The position numbers and the translations under genes were made by a program. From Pictodentalium vernedei (taxonomy: Eukaryota; Mollusca; Scaphopoda; Dentaliida; Dentaliidae), in NCBI GenBank assembly GCA_031216915.1, contig CM062294.1:33495128-33559127 (forward strand): DNA of 64,000 nt, in the 5' to 3' direction. Within the stretch, counting starts at the first letter, position 1. Every line of letters begins with the position of its first letter. Positions 1-11,355 of the stretch are shown in pieces. The notes beneath the pieces were generated by a model. The model did no database searches and was not told where the DNA came from. It saw only the letters and a list, made by a program, of their open reading frames with translations.

Positions 1-1372
1 ATGAATGCCTGTAAGTGTAATCCTATAAGTGTACCCCTATAAATGAATGCATGTAAGTGTAATCCTATAAGTGTACCCCTATAAATGAATGCCTGTAAGT
101 GTAATCCTATAAGTGTACCCCTATAAATGAATGCCTGTAAGTGTAATCCTATAAGTGTACCCCTATAAATGAATGCCTGTAAGTGTAATCCTATAAGTGT
201 ACTCGTATAAATGAATGCCTGTAAGTGTAATCATATAAGTGTACCCCTATAAATGAATGCCTGTAAGTGTAATCCTATAAGTGTACCCCTATAAATGAAT
301 GCCTGTAAGTGTAATCCTATAAGTGTACCCCTATAAATGAATGCCTGTAAGTGTAATCCTATAAGTGTACTCGTATAAATGAATGCCTGTAAGTGTAATC
401 CTATAAGTGTACCCCTATAAATGAATGCATGTAAGTGTAATCCTATAAGTGTACCCCTATAAATGAATGCATGTAAGTGTAATCCTATAAGTGTACCCCT
501 ATAAATGAATGCCTGTAAGTGTAATCCTATAAGTGTACCCCTATAAATGAATGCCTGTAAGTGTATTCCTATAAGTGTACCCCTATAAATGAATGCCTGT
601 AAGTGTAATCATATAAGTGTACCCCTATAAATGAATGCCTGTAAGTGTAATCCTATAAGTGTACCCCTATAAATGAATGCCTGTAAGTGTAATCCTATAA
701 GTGTACCCCTATAAATGAATGCCTGTAAGTGTAATCCTATAAGTGTACTCGTATAAATGAATGCCTGTAAGTGTAATCATATAAGTGTACCCCTATAAAT
801 GAATGCCTGTAAGTGTAATCCTATAAGTGTACCCCTATAAATGAATGCCTGTAAGTGTAATCCTATAAGTGTACTCGTATAAATGAATGCCTGTAAGTGT
901 AATCCTATAAGTGTACCCCTATAAATGAATGCATGTAAGTGTAATCCTATAAGTGTACCCCTATAAATGAATGCATGTAAGTGTAATCCTATAAGTGTAC
1001 CCCTATAAATGAATGCCTGTAAGTGTAATCCTATAAGTGTACCCCTATAAATGAATGCCTGTAAGTGTAATCCTATAAGTGTACCCCTATAAATGAATGC
1101 CTGTAAGTGTAATCCTATAAGTGTACCCCTATAAATGAATGCCTGTAAGTGTAATCCTATAAGTGTACCCCTATAAATGAATGCCTGTAAGTGTAATTCT
1201 ATAAGTGTACTCCTATAAATGAATGCCTGTAAGTATAATCCTATAAGTGTACCCCTATAAATGAATGCCTGTAAGTGTAATTCTATAAGTGTACTCCTAT
1301 AAACGAATGCCTGTAAGTATAATCTTATAAGTGTACCCCTATAAATGAATGCCTGTAAGTGTAATCCTATCT
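1..1372. repeat. 42-bp tandem satellite, about 32 copies
   Basis: A head-to-tail array with a 42-bp unit that starts ATGAATGCCTGTAAGTGTAA and ends CCCCTATAA. Copies differ at a few positions (CCTG/CATG, CCCC/CTCG, TCC/TCA), and blocks of variants recur in the same order, so multi-unit segments have been duplicated. It starts at the window edge, so the full length is unknown. No coding potential; stops occur in each unit. Confidence 0.97.
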
Positions 1373-1540
1373 GTTTGTCTATAAGTGAATTCCCATAAGT
1401 GTATTTCTGTAAATGTGCTGTGTGTACACTTCTATACGTGTACTCATGTTAGTGTACTGCTATAAATGTACTGTAAGTGTACTCCTATGAATGTACTATA
1501 ATCGTACTCCTATAAGTGAACTAAAGTGGACTCCTATATA

Positions 1541-2162
1541 TCATGGGGCGGCGGAACTGGGGTGTGTGGGGGTGCTTCAGCCCCTCCACTTTTTTGCCGG
1601 GCCATGTTTATTTGTATGCATATATTTTAACACAACCAATGACTGGTGAAACAAGGGGCGGATCCGGAGCCTCCCCCATATTTTCGCCAGCTATGTTTCT
1701 CTCGTTCTGGTTCAGTTTCGATGGATTTCGGATCATTTTTTGCAGTATGTGGCAGCAAACGCTAAAATGTATACAGTCTCTTAAAAAATCGGTTAACTGA
1801 AGTAATCTTACAGACATACAAGTATCAAATCCACCCCCGGACAAGATAATCCACAGACAGTATAATTGCTGTAAACGTCTGGTAAAGCATACAGGTGAGG
1901 TCTATTTATCAGCTTTGGTCGTTACGACCAAAGCTGATAAATAGACCTCACCTGTATGCTTTACAGACGTTTTTTAACGGTTCTCAAAGTGTGAAATCCT
2001 TCAAATAAATCTGAAAAATCTCAAAATATCCACTCAGATGCATGGAAATGGGAGTATTGTGACCCTGGAATTTAAATTTTTCAAACCGACGACCACTCAT
2101 CGTCCGATCCGCCCCCCCCCCCCCCCCCCACACACACTTTGAAAATAGTTCCGCCGCCCCTG
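1541..2162. mobile_element. hAT-like MITE (GGGGCGGCGGAACT termini)
   Basis: The left end reads GGGGCGGCGGAACT and the right end is its inverse, AGTTCCGCCGCCCC, giving 14-bp terminal inverted repeats. The interior has no transposase frame; it holds a C-run near 2109-2129 and a 50-bp-arm palindrome. A truncated copy lies on the other strand at about 31430-31550, sharing the termini and the text around GGCCCGGCAAAAAAAGTGG. GGGGCGG termini are frequent in hAT families, but a clean 8-bp target duplication is not visible because the flanks are TA-rich. Confidence 0.65.
1873..1972. repeat. Near-perfect inverted repeat, about 48-bp arms
   Basis: Arms starting AAACGTCT and ending AGACGTTT meet at a centre TGGTCGTTACGACCA with almost no loop. 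Only about two mismatches are seen in each arm. It could extrude as a cruciform or fold as a long RNA hairpin. It lies inside the MITE at 1541-2162 and may be a second, nested element. Confidence 0.9.
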
Positions 2163-2400
2163 TATATGTACTCCTATACATGTACTCCTATAAGTTAAAT
2201 CCTTTGAGTGAACTCCAAAGTGTACCATAAATGTACTATAAGCGAACTCCAGTAAATGTACTATAATTGTACTCCTATTAGTGTGCTGCTGTAAGTATAT
2301 TCCTGAAAGTGAACCCAAAAAGTGTACTATAAGTAAACTGCCTATCTGTGTATAAGTGTACTCCAATAAGTGAATTACTCAAATGTATAAAGAAAGTTTA

Positions 2401-2880
2401 TCTGGAGATCGGATCCGTGTCTTTCTATGAATATGTGGCCAGACTGTCTGGTTGTCCTACCACACGGATTGTCCTTTACACTAAAGATAACAATGAATGA
2501 AACCGGTAATCTGCCATGTCCTCAGGCCAACACAAACAGTAAAACATGTTCTTTAAACAAATCATCAATTTTAAGTATTCCGTCTTTCTTGAATAAGAGA
2601 TATGTATGGGAATTGCACCTTTTGCCATTAATTATTGATAATGAACGCTTTTGCATAACAACTAGTTGTTTAGCTCACCTGACTGAAAGTCAGGGGGAGC
2701 GAAAGTGATCACGTTTCCGTCTTCCATCCGGCGTACACTTTACATTATCGACTTCTCATAAACCACAGGGCCGAATTGAACCAAATTTGACGTGCATGTT
2801 CCTTATCATATGTCAATTCACGTTTGTTCAAATAAAGTTGCCACGCCCACAGGTGGCACCCATAAATTGTTTTCCAAACT
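2401..2880 (-). repeat. Dispersed repeat remnant (AGCTCACCTGA type)
   Basis: From about 2670 the plus strand reads AGCTCACCTGACTGAAAGTC and continues with text on CCACGCCCAC. This is the reverse orientation of the repeat at 25020-25550 that ends CAGGTGAGCTAAAAAT. The stretch 2401-2660 holds an open frame of 93 codons with no recognisable motif, which I do not call a gene. Confidence 0.55.
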
Positions 2881-4330
2881 TAAAAAAATCCTCTTCTCCA
2901 GAACCATCAATTAGAATGTTTTGATATTTGGTATATAACATCACAAGGGTGGTTAGATTCACGTTTGTTCAAATAGAGTCCCTGTGTTAATAATTGGACT
3001 TCCTGCAGGAGCCCAAATTTTAACTTCGTGAAATATGAGGAAATGTCTTCTTCAAATCCACCAGTCAGAATGCTTTCATATTTGGTATACAACATCTCTG
3101 GGGAGAGGAGGGGGTGGGGAGGGACGCAGATTCAAGTTTGTTAAAATTGGGGTATCTGAGTTAGTATTTAGGCTCTGTTGGAGCCCAAAGTTTAACTTGA
3201 TGCAATTTGAGGAAATTTCTTTTCTTTAAAAATCTTCTTCAGATCCTCCAGTCAGAATCCTTTCATGTTTGGTATACAACATCTATAGGGGGGTCAGATT
3301 CAAGTTTGTTCAATTCGGGTCCCCGAGTTAGCATTGGGACTCTGTATTGGAGCCCAGAGTTTAACTTGGTGCAATTTGAGGAAATTTCTTTAAAATTCTA
3401 CTTCTTCAGGTCAACCAGTCAGATACCCTTCATATTTGGTATACAACATATGTAGGGGGGTTAGATCCAAGTTTGTTCAAATCGAGTCCCTGGGTTAATA
3501 ATTGAGCTCACCATGGGAGCCTGAATTTTAACTTAGTGGAATATGAGGGAATTTCTTTTAAAATCTTCTTCAGATTCACCAGTCAGAATCCTTTCATATT
3601 TGGTATACAATACCTCGAGGTAGGTCAGTTTCAGGTTTGTTCAAATCAGTTACCTGGGTAAATATTTGGGCTCCCTCTGGGAGCCCGAATATCAACTTAG
3701 TGCAATATGAAGAATTTTTAATAAAAATCTTCTTCTTTAGAGCCTGTAGTCATGCTTTCATATTTGGTGTACAACATCTCTAGGATGGTATGATTTAAGT
3801 TTGTTCAATCCTAGTCCCTGGGTTGATATTCGGGCTTCCTATGGGAGCCCGGATTTTAACTTAGTGCAATATTAGGAATTTTTTTTTTAAAAATCGTCTT
3901 CTTCAGATCCACCAGTAAGAATCCTTTCATAGTTGGTATACAACATCTCTAAGAAGTTCAGATTCCAATTTCTTCAAATCGAGCTCCTGGGTTATTAATT
4001 TGGGCTGCCTGTCGAAGCCTGAATTTTACCTTAGTGCAATATTAGGGAATTTCTTCTAAAATCTTCTTCAGATCCACCAATCAGAATCCCTTTCATATTT
4101 GGTATACAACATCTCTAGATTCAATCAAATCGGGTCCCTGGGTTAATAATATTTTAGTTCCCTATTTGAGTCCAAAGTTTAGCTTAGTGCAATGTGAGGA
4201 CATTTCTTTAAAACCTTCTTCAGATTCACCAGTCAGAATTCTTTCATATTTGGTATATGATATCTCATGGGGGATCAAATTCGAGTTTGTTCAATTTGAG
4301 CCTCTGGCTTAATATTTGGGCTGGAGTGGA
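2880..4330. repeat. Degenerate tandem array, about 165-bp unit, 9 copies
   Basis: The motif TTTGGTATACAACATC recurs at roughly 2923, 3077, 3267, 3432, 3598, 3761, 3927, 4097 and 4250. Each unit also carries a TTCAGATCCACCAGTCAGAAT block and a GGAGCCC.AA.TTTAACTT block. Single copies in the opposite orientation occur at 24470-24700 and 63775-64000, so the unit is also dispersed. No gene is supported in this stretch. Confidence 0.85.
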
Positions 4331-4740
4331 GTAGGGGTGGCAGGGGGTGCATGTTAGGTTCAGGCTTCTTCGAATCCATTCCTTAGTGTTTTTCCATAAA
4401 ATTTGCCTCTCATGACTTCATTCCTTTGTTGTGTTGATGAACCATGTCTAATTGAATGTGACCCCAAATACGTCTTTGATCCAATTTAGCAGGTGAGCGA
4501 TTAAAGCCCCTTGGGGCCTCTTGTTTTTATAGCCCGGGGGTTGCTCCATTTCTGGATTCCGTATACCAAAGGGCGATGTATTCGGGCACAGTATAACGTT
4601 TTCATGACTCCGTGAATAAGAATATTTTTTACTTTGTCGAGAAAGTAGGCTGTCCACGCTTTGATTTGTAAGCCTTGTAAGAAAGAGTTCTTCAATACTT
4701 ATTCCCGAAAATTCCCAAGCTTGTTATGTCTCGCTGGCCC
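4331..4740. other. No recognised feature
   Basis: Unique-looking sequence after the 165-bp array. Two minus-strand open frames of under 70 codons overlap here in different frames and have no recognisable motif, so neither is called. I see no RNA gene or inverted repeat. Confidence 0.4.
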
Positions 4741-5265
4741 TTGTAAAAGTAAAATGAACATTTTGCATTATAACTCTGGCATCGGTTGAATTTTGATGTC
4801 ATTTTGGTGTATGATGATAGACCAGCATGGGGGAGGGGGCGGGGCATGATATCCACATTTCGCGGGTTTCGTCCATACGTTCCTACCAAAGTTGTGGCCC
4901 TTTTTACACTTCGAAAACTCTGCACGAACGTTTTGCATTATAACTCAGTCATTTGTGTGCGGAATTTGATGACCTGTGGTATGGTGAGAGACTGGCAGTT
5001 GGTGGGGGGGGGGGGGGGGGGGGGGGGTGTCCATATATTTCGGGTTTCGCCCGTGCATGCAGACCAGAGTTGTGGCCCTTGTTATACTTTCAGTACGAAC
5101 ATTTTACATTATAGCTCCGTCATCAGCTGTTTGATTTTGATGTCCTTTGGTGTGATGATAGGCCATTCGCAGGCAAAATATATCCGCATATTGCGGGTTA
5201 TGTCTATGCATACGCACTACAGTTATGCCCCGTTTTAGACTCAGAAAAAAACCGACCGTGCGAAG
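4741..5265. repeat. Tandem array, about 170-bp unit, 3 copies
   Basis: The block TTTTGCATTATAACTC recurs at about 4760, 4930 and 5101, each followed by TTTGATG and GTGTGATGATAG-like text, then a CGGGTTTCG block and a TTGTGGCCC block. A G-run of about 23 bases lies within copy 2 (about 5004-5027). The 150-codon open frame across it is a by-product of the repeat and the poly-G. Confidence 0.8.
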
Positions 5266-5707
5266 TTTTTGCATTGTCTTTTGTCCATGGGAATAATTTT
5301 TGTTGAATGGCTGCAGAAAATTAAATAATGTTTGTATTGCCCATGTTGACATTGCAGGAGGGAACACATGCAATGGTTCGCGTTGCTCTGTTTTCTCATT
5401 TTTATTTCTTGACAGAGACTATTGTTGCTACTTTTATTTGGATTCCGTTCAATGTACGAGATTTGTTTCTCACGCTGCATTAGTTTAAACAATATTTATT
5501 TCCAACAGTATCAGGTAGTAATGTACAATAGTATGTGGATTGGATTCGACAGTAAGCCACAGGCTTCTTGTTGTCGTTTCTATACAAAAATAATATTACA
5601 AACAGATTAGATCAGATATGGCAGATATCAAGTGTATATTGATCATTAAGTTTGCCAAGGAGCTGGGTCGCTATGTGTTTGTTCTAGGATCTGTTGGAAA
5701 TATAGGT
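5266..5707. other. No recognised feature
   Basis: AT-rich sequence with three short overlapping open frames of about 62 codons and no recognisable motif. Nothing here resembles a known repeat elsewhere in the window. Confidence 0.4.
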
Positions 5708-5711
5708 TTAA

Positions 5712-5948
5712 CCCTTTACCTAACCTGAAAAGCAGACGACACTCGCAAAAATAATTCTTGAATAAACTAACTTTTTTCATTTTTTGTCTCAAAAACAAAG
5801 GTTATGACCCCTCGTTGGAACGAGCTCGTTCCAACGAGGGGCCATAACCTATGTTTTTGAGACAAAAAAATGAAAAAAATAATGAAAATTAATTGGCGAT
5901 TTTTGAGAATAGCGCTGGCCGGTTTTGGTCGTTACGTTGAGTAAAAGG
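5712..5948 (+). mobile_element. TTAA-flanked palindromic MITE, copy 1 (subfamily 1)
   Basis: Flanked by TTAA at 5708-5711 and 5949-5952. The left end is CCCTTTACCTAACCTG and the right end is the inverse of CCTTTTACTCAACG. The centre is a hairpin around TTGGAACGAGCTCGTTCCAA with stems reading GGTTATGACCCC and a further GTCTCAAAAACA stem. TTAA targets and CCC-starting ends fit piggyBac-type transposition (family knowledge). No coding capacity, so it would depend on a transposase encoded elsewhere. Confidence 0.88.
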
Positions 5949-5956
5949 TTAAGAGA

Positions 5957-5957
5957 A

Positions 5958-6038
<81 letters not shown>
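5957..6038. repeat. (GA)n microsatellite
   Basis: About 40 GA dinucleotides with one AAG interruption, directly after the TTAA MITE. Serine-leucine open frames on the minus strand across it are artefacts of the repeat. Confidence 0.98.
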
Positions 6039-6041
<3 letters not shown>

Positions 6042-6800
6042 TAAATGTTATTTTTAATTGTGCAAAGAAAAAAAATACAAACCAACAAAGATATGATAGT
6101 TGTACTAGTTCAAGTAGCCCGCAGTGACGCAATGGAGACAGATGGATTGACCACAAAGCGCGCCACTTTCCGAGTTTGGGGAATATAAATACATCGGTCA
6201 AAATTCAAATCCAATTGGAGGTACCGATTTTAACAGTATCATTCTCCCGAATCAGAAAGGACATAACTGCCACGTCCCTCTCGGTGACACCTGGCAATCC
6301 CATGGGCAATCGTATAGTAGAACGCAATACCACAACCCGAAGTCAGCCGAGCCAAAAACCAACCCAAACCATCTGGGCCGAGCGTACACGGACCCTGTCG
6401 TGTTCGCATTCACTCAACCTGCCAACCCAGTCCGGACCCCAACCCAACGATTACAGTGTGCCGTTGGGCCGCAAACCAGTCCAAACCAGCTGGTTCGAGC
6501 GAACACGAGCTCGGCCGGGCTTATATTCACTCAACTCAGCCAAACCGGGCCGAGCATCAATCCAACCGATCCCAGAATACAGTAGCGCATGTGTGGACAA
6601 TCCTTGGAAATTTCGAGTATTACACAGTGGACGCGATGTAAGAGTCGCTTGTGTTGGTAAAAATGCAGAAGTCTCCTTTTTCTCATCACCCATGGCCCCT
6701 CCCACCGCGTCCAATATGATCTCACAGAATTGAAATAACGAGTTTGGTGTAAGCCACTTTGATGTAACTAATCAGAAGGTAATTTTATACAATTGTCAGC
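6039..6800 (+). other. 117-bp dimeric repeat with a chance open frame
   Basis: The blocks CCAAACCATCTGGGCCGAGC (about 6363) and CCAAACCAGCTGGTTCGAGC (about 6480) start two related units about 117 bp apart. A 185-codon open frame (6176-6733) spans them and carries the repeat as two similar stretches, but it has no recognisable domain, and equal-length frames are open on both strands. I treat it as unsupported as a gene. Confidence 0.4.
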
Positions 6801-7040
6801 TGTCGTCCGAACCGCCCGGAGGCAAGGCGCACAGGGACTTTGACCCACACCCTGCGTATGGTACTACATCATGCGGTGAGAGCTTCGTCCATGTCCAGAC
6901 GAGTTTTAGCCTACCCAGGATGTGATTGGGGTGGGGTGGGGGGTGGGGGGGGGGGGGGTGGCTGCTACACACCGTCTAATCGATGGTATGGATACCATCA
7001 TGTTGGGATTGGCCTTCCTCTTTTCTGTCATTTAGTTGAA
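6801..7040. other. G-run and unassigned sequence
   Basis: A G-rich tract of about 30 bases at 6928-6960 lies in otherwise unassigned sequence. No frame here shows recognisable motifs. Confidence 0.5.
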
Positions 7041-7094
7041 CCTACCACTAGCCAAAATAAAACTCGGTACAGTCTCAAAAATGAGACGATGTCT

Positions 7095-7335
7095 CCGTCT
7101 CAACATTGCTCGGAACCACATAAGAGCGTAGTGCAATCAATGCCTGGAGAGAGATGTCCCAATGTATTATCCCGAACCTGAGCATATATTGGACATTCCA
7201 AGAGAAAGTGGTCACTTGTCTCTGAATCGCCATATCGACACAGAGGAGACTAGTCCAAGTGGTTTTCGTATAGGTGGGCGTAAAGACTACTGCATCTAAG
7301 TCGAAGACGACAGTGGTAAATTTGTGCTTTACGTG
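7095..7335 (-). pseudogene. LINE ORF2 C-terminal fragment (zinc-knuckle region)
   Basis: In one minus-strand frame the translation reads LCRYGDSETSDHFLLECPIY, the C-x-x-x-...-ET..HFLL.CP.Y pattern found at the C-terminus of jockey/CR1-type non-LTR retrotransposon polyproteins (family knowledge). Just upstream is a degenerate CRLRL.CSSLYAHLYENHL stretch, also typical. In-frame stops and at least one frame change make it a dead fragment. It belongs with the reverse transcriptase piece at 7407-7690 in the same orientation, the intervening part being deleted. It differs from the LINE family at 8545-9640. Confidence 0.72.
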
Positions 7336-7406
7336 ATTTTGATCCTGAAAAGAAACGGGGGTGATCAGCATCAGCTGATTCGCAGAGCATCATTCGAATA
7401 CTTTCG

Positions 7407-7690
7407 TTAAAGTTCACCATTAAAATACGGATTGTTACCAAATAGTATTTCGTGACTTATGGTGTCAAATGTCTTTGATAAGCCTAGGAACAGTATTAGA
7501 GTAATATTTTCCTGTTTTCTATTTCCAAACGCAGTATTTTTAAGGTGTTGGAGGCCTGCGTGATTTGTACTATGTCGTTTTGCAATCCGTATTGGTGAGG
7601 AATAATAAATAAACCTATTTAGGGAATTTATAAGTATCATCTCAATGAGTTTTTCTATTACTTTTGAGAATACCGGAAGCAGGAGCGACG
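7407..7690 (-). pseudogene. LINE reverse transcriptase fragment
   Basis: The minus-strand translation includes SLLLPVFSKVIEKLIEMIL, then RHSTNHAGLQHL, then FLGLSKTFDTISHEIL. These match three successive blocks of non-LTR reverse transcriptases: the block following the RPISLL motif, the HST.HALL block, and the DLSKAFDTI.H block that normally has the first catalytic aspartate. Here that aspartate is replaced (LGLSKTFD in place of LDLSKAFD). The sequence then runs directly into the C-terminal fragment at 7095-7335, so most of the polymerase is deleted. Upstream lies a GT/G-rich tract at 7700-7745. Confidence 0.75.
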
Positions 7691-7699
7691 GCGCCATGG

Positions 7700-8359
7700 G
7701 TGTGTGTGTGGGGAGGGGGGGAGGAATGGGGGGGGGGGGGGGCACGTGCAACCCCACACTTTTTTCTCCAATTACAGGTACCTGAACGGTATTTTCGGAC
7801 ATAACATACACAACCCCTATGGTCACTACACATCACCTATATATATATGACCACATTGATTTTCATGATTTCATTAAATAAAAATAGAAAGCTCCAAATG
7901 GAGCGTAATATATTTCAAAGTCCTGACTGTTTCAAAGTTATAATTAGCCCTTTGCACCCTAGAGGTCGCTTTTCCGGCCCATGAACATGATACTTTACAA
8001 ATTCATTAAGTATGATGGCTGGTAAGTGGATGTGTGGGGAAGACCAATCAATATTTTCAACGTGCAGCCGTGAGGCTGCAAACAAATAATGAATAGGCCA
8101 TTCTGGCTTCTTCCAATTGCTGCCATTGAATTGATATGGAGATACCACTAGGGTTCTAAGGGTTAAGTAAAAGCAAAACAAAATAATTACGCTGAGGTTA
8201 GTTTCTTAAATAGAGTGGGTTCAAGGTTGAGGGGTGGCGTATATAAATTTATCTATTTTGCATGAATACACCGCCTCAACACCATTGACACCCCCGAAGG
8301 AAAATTATTTTCCATCCTACACACCCTTGCGGTACCCAGAAATGTGAGAGCGCCCCCTT

Positions 8360-8403
<44 letters not shown>

Positions 8404-8544
8404 CCACACACTTTTTGGATCTTCCGCCGCCTCTGACCGGAAGAATACGGAATAGGCCTGTAATTAGTAAAACTGTGCTCGTCACCTGCTTTGAATCTGT
8501 TTCGCGGTTTTCGTCCAGTCTGGTATTATGTTATCAATGATTAA
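7700..8544. other. Low-complexity G and C tracts, otherwise unassigned
   Basis: Includes a GT/G tract (7700-7745) and an uninterrupted run of about 40 C at 8361-8402. Right after the C run is CCGCCGCCTCTG, which resembles the end of the GGGGCGGCGG hAT-like family, so 8270-8440 may be a MITE remnant. Stretch 7860-8270 shows nothing recognisable. Confidence 0.45.
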
Positions 8545-9640
8545 TTATTTGGTGAGTTCTGCATTCCGGAAGGTAGCAGCAAACTTCTCAGTGTAGGGGA
8601 GACAGGTGATTACGAGTATTTGGGGGTAAATATAAACATTACAGGAAGAGAAACCACACAAATAAATTGATTCTGAAGGGGGAAGCGAATCCTTAACCAA
8701 ATGAAACTTATAGGGAGAAACAGTTTCGATAAGGTTTTCGCGAGGAAAACCATTTGGGAAATGGTGGGTCTGCCAAGTATAACATACGGTACGGAAGTGG
8801 TACCCCTAAACCAGGCGGCCGTAAAGAGCTTGGAAATCCTGCAGAACGATGCAGGCCGATGGATAACGGGGTCGAGTTATGCCGCAGCGCTAGAAGCAAT
8901 CAGGTGTGAGCTTGGGTGGATGAGGATCAAGGACAGGATAGACCTGTTGAAACTCGGTTATCTTAATTATTTGGTAAATCTCCCCGACAGCCGATGGTGT
9001 AAAGTAATGTTCCCGAGAATTTTCAACTCAAATATCAAGACGGGGTGGATGGTCCAAGTGAGGGAGCTAGTAGAGAACTACTCATTGGAGATCTCGGACC
9101 TGGACGTTGGGGCAAACCAGGGTAAAAAAATCGTCAGAGAAAGGGTCATGGAGGATTGTAACCGTAATTGGCGAGAGGGGGTCAAATCAAAGAGGTCTTT
9201 GGGTGGCCTGCGGGATAAAGAGAAGCCAGATTTTGAAGAGTACCTTGATGGCACCTTTGGGGGTTACTGTTGTTCAAGATGAGGTCGCGGTCCCTGGAGC
9301 TGAGGGGAAAAATTGGAAAAGACAGTGAAAGGGAGTGCCAGATGTGTAATTGGGGCATGGTGGAGACCCTGGAACACTTTCTTCTAGAATGCCCAAAGTA
9401 CCTGTCTAAAAGAATAAGATTCACTGGGAGTATAATGGGGAAGTGGGATGGGAAAATGAAGGACATGTGGTTAGAGGAAGACTCAAAGGAGAGGGTTAAT
9501 ATGCTAATTGGAGAGATTGAGAAGAATGGGGCAAGGGATGGCATCAAGCAGTTCGTCTCCGAGTGTTGGGAGGAGAGGAGAAGCATGGAACCGCGACAAA
9601 TCAGCGGTCGGCCAAAGTGTTATTATTATGAAATATTTAA
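8545..9640 (+). pseudogene. LINE family A, copy 1: 5'-truncated ORF2 C-terminus
   Basis: Frames at 8545-8700, 8701-9262 and 9270-9644 together give the C-terminal part of a non-LTR retrotransposon polyprotein. A frameshift lies near 9262, inside the LDGTFGG block. The tail carries the zinc-knuckle pattern CQMCNWGMVETLEHFLLECP. Four further copies (48448-50212, 42233-42850, 33970-34480, 32680-32930) and an isolated tail (31625-31700) align along its length, which supports the reading. It ends in the short tail GTTATTATTATG, like the other copies (ATT-repeat tail). The endonuclease and reverse transcriptase parts are missing. Confidence 0.85.
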
Positions 9641-9937
9641 TTAGACGTGTGAAATGATCAAATACTTTGTTTAGGCTAAAAAAAATAATGTTTTGATTCT
9701 CAGGCCCTCCCTCATTGGATTTGAACCTCCTCATTAGACATTTTTATTATGTAATGTTTTAGTAAGAATTTGTGAAAACTTGGAATGGTCATTTTTTCAC
9801 ATTTCTCGACATATAATTATTTAGCTGTGTTTGCAGTAAATTGGTTTTTCTTGTTGCAGTTTATGGGAGAGTGCCCAGAGGCACTCTCCCATAAACTGTA
9901 ACAAGGCAAATTCTGATATACTGGACCATGATTTAAT
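9641..9937. repeat. Unassigned sequence with a small palindrome (9855-9906)
   Basis: Arms TGTTGCAGTTTATGGGAGAG and the matching CTCTCCCATAAACTGTAACA flank a core GTGCCCAGAGGCAC. Related half-sites occur at 13060-13085 (GGCACTCTCCCATAAATTGC) and, with a different interior, at 27412-27450. The rest is AT-rich with nothing recognisable. Confidence 0.7.
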
Positions 9938-10110
9938 TATTTATTTATTTGCTGGTGTTTAAGATCATATATTTCTGTACAATGGCTAATAATGGCCGCA
10001 ACACCGATATAAACTCAAGTTTAACCAATTATTTAGAGCCATGTTTCCCATTTTAAAGGACTCCTATCCCAAGCATTGGTTACTGGGGCCTATTCTAATG
10101 GATCATGATG
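9938..10110 (-). mobile_element. SINE family 2, truncated copy
   Basis: Plus strand starts ATTTATTTATTTGCTGGTGTTTAAGATCATA.. (reverse complement of the 3' tail ...CACCAATAAATAAATAAAT) then GCACAATGGCTAAT-like text and the TTTAAAGGACTCC block. It matches the copies at 13885-14100 and 29830-30075 and stops earlier than they do. The 3' tail is shared with the tRNA-derived SINE at 15814-16167 although the body differs. Confidence 0.75.
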
Positions 10111-10660
10111 TTTGACAGACCTGTGCCATTAAAAAGAATAATAAAATACAAATCCTTTTAGCTGTTGTTACGGCGGTTAGTTATAAAAGGTATACTATAA
10201 TTACACTAAAATACAACCTTTTCTCTTTTTCAAGTGGAAAGACAGCAAAAAAATTTACTGAGTATACTCAACCCTTTACACGAAAAAAAAAATAAAAAAT
10301 AAAATCCTCCCTCCCTCACTGATTTGAAAAAAAAAAATGCCTGAGAATCAATTCATTTTTTTTATTTAGCCTTATCGTATGTTCAAGAAGTCAAGTTGTG
10401 ATATCGTCGTAATGATTTGATATTTTTGGCTCCTTTTTGTTGACCACGGGGTAGACTTCTAGACGATTGGTGGGTACTTTTTGTTCACCATGGGGTAGAC
10501 TTCTAGACGATTGGTGGGTACTAAATGCTCATGTAGTATAAGTAGGACTTATTGGGTTTGTTGAATCTGTTCGGATATAGTTTTTCCTATGTTGATACAG
10601 GAACTGTTGAATTATTTTGCCATGTTACGGGCTTTGCTTATTTCTGTGCTGTCCTGAACA
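10111..10660. other. Unassigned, with a 50-bp tandem duplication
   Basis: The only structure I see is at about 10430-10522, where GGGGTAGACTTCTAGACGAT and its surroundings occur twice in tandem. The rest is AT-rich and unremarkable. Confidence 0.5.
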
Positions 10661-10875
10661 ATTTATATATACTGAGTCAAAAAAGAAAGTATAATAAACT
10701 TCGAGGAGCAATTTTTATTAGAATTATCGACTTTAATCCCAAACAAATTATTGTAAATTCATATTTCGAGTCTAGCTGTATGAATTTGCATAATTTCATG
10801 TTCTTACTGTTGCCAGCGCGACGTCAAGACGTCGCAATTCAGACATGGGGTGAAATGAAAAGTTCACACATGCAG

Positions 10876-11355
10876 TCAATAGCGTGTATGTCCACCGTTT
10901 GCCTCTTGGATGGCAAGACATCGACGGCGCATGGACCTAATAGGTCTTTGGATGTCACCCTGTGGTACTGCGTCCTTAGCCTGCCTTAGAACATTACATA
11001 AATCGCCTAACGTCTGAAGAATATGAAGTCGTACCGGGCGGTCCAGTTGATCCCAAAGATGCTCGATTGGCGACAAATCTGGCGAAAGTGGGGGACAGGG
11101 AAGAAGTTCGATGCTCTGCTCCTCAAGAAAGTCACGACAGATACGCGCTACGTGACATAGGGCATTGTCTTGCTGGAATAACTGCAGTCCGACGTTAGCG
11201 TTGAACAACGGGACAACAACAGCGTTAAGAATTTCGTCCCCATATCGCTGTCCATTCAGATTACCATCGATGAAGATCAACTGCGTTCGATTGTGCAAGG
11301 AAATTCCTTCCCTAACCATTATACTACCCCCACCGAAACGGTCGCATTCCCGCAC
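10876..11355 (-). pseudogene. Tc1-like transposase, C-terminal catalytic part
   Basis: The translation includes RFGGGSIMVREGIS, then QQDNALCHVAR and PPLSPDLSPIEHLWDQLDR. These are the FGGGSIMVWG block, the second catalytic Asp (in QDNA) and the catalytic Glu (in PIEHLW) of Tc1/mariner DDE transposases. The Asp and Glu are separated by 34 residues, the DD34E spacing of Tc1. The first Asp region lies upstream in another frame, where it reads LFSDKSRF, so the normally conserved DE is altered. The transposase is therefore inactive. The product would have cut and pasted the element at TA sites. Confidence 0.9.

Larger units (their letters stand above)
1373..2400. repeat. Decayed edge of the 42-bp satellite, split by a MITE
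   Basis: Short motifs such as CCTATAAGTGTACT and ATGTACTATAAG continue from the satellite up to about 1540 and again from 2163 to about 2390, but without a regular period. The interruption is the hAT-like MITE at 1541-2162. I read this as an old, degenerated flank of the array into which the MITE inserted. Confidence 0.7.

Noticed and set aside
1..1372. CRISPR-like array
   Set aside because: There are no unique spacers; the whole 42-bp unit repeats head to tail, and the genome is eukaryotic.
4786..5238. 150-codon frame with a glycine run
   Set aside because: It is a product of the 170-bp tandem repeat and a G-tract.
5849..6201. Minus-strand frames rich in Ser-Leu repeats
   Set aside because: Translation of the GA microsatellite; two frames give the same kind of protein.
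6176..6733. 185-codon open frame as a gene
   Set aside because: It is built from a 117-bp dimer, has no recognisable domain, and comparable frames are open on both strands.
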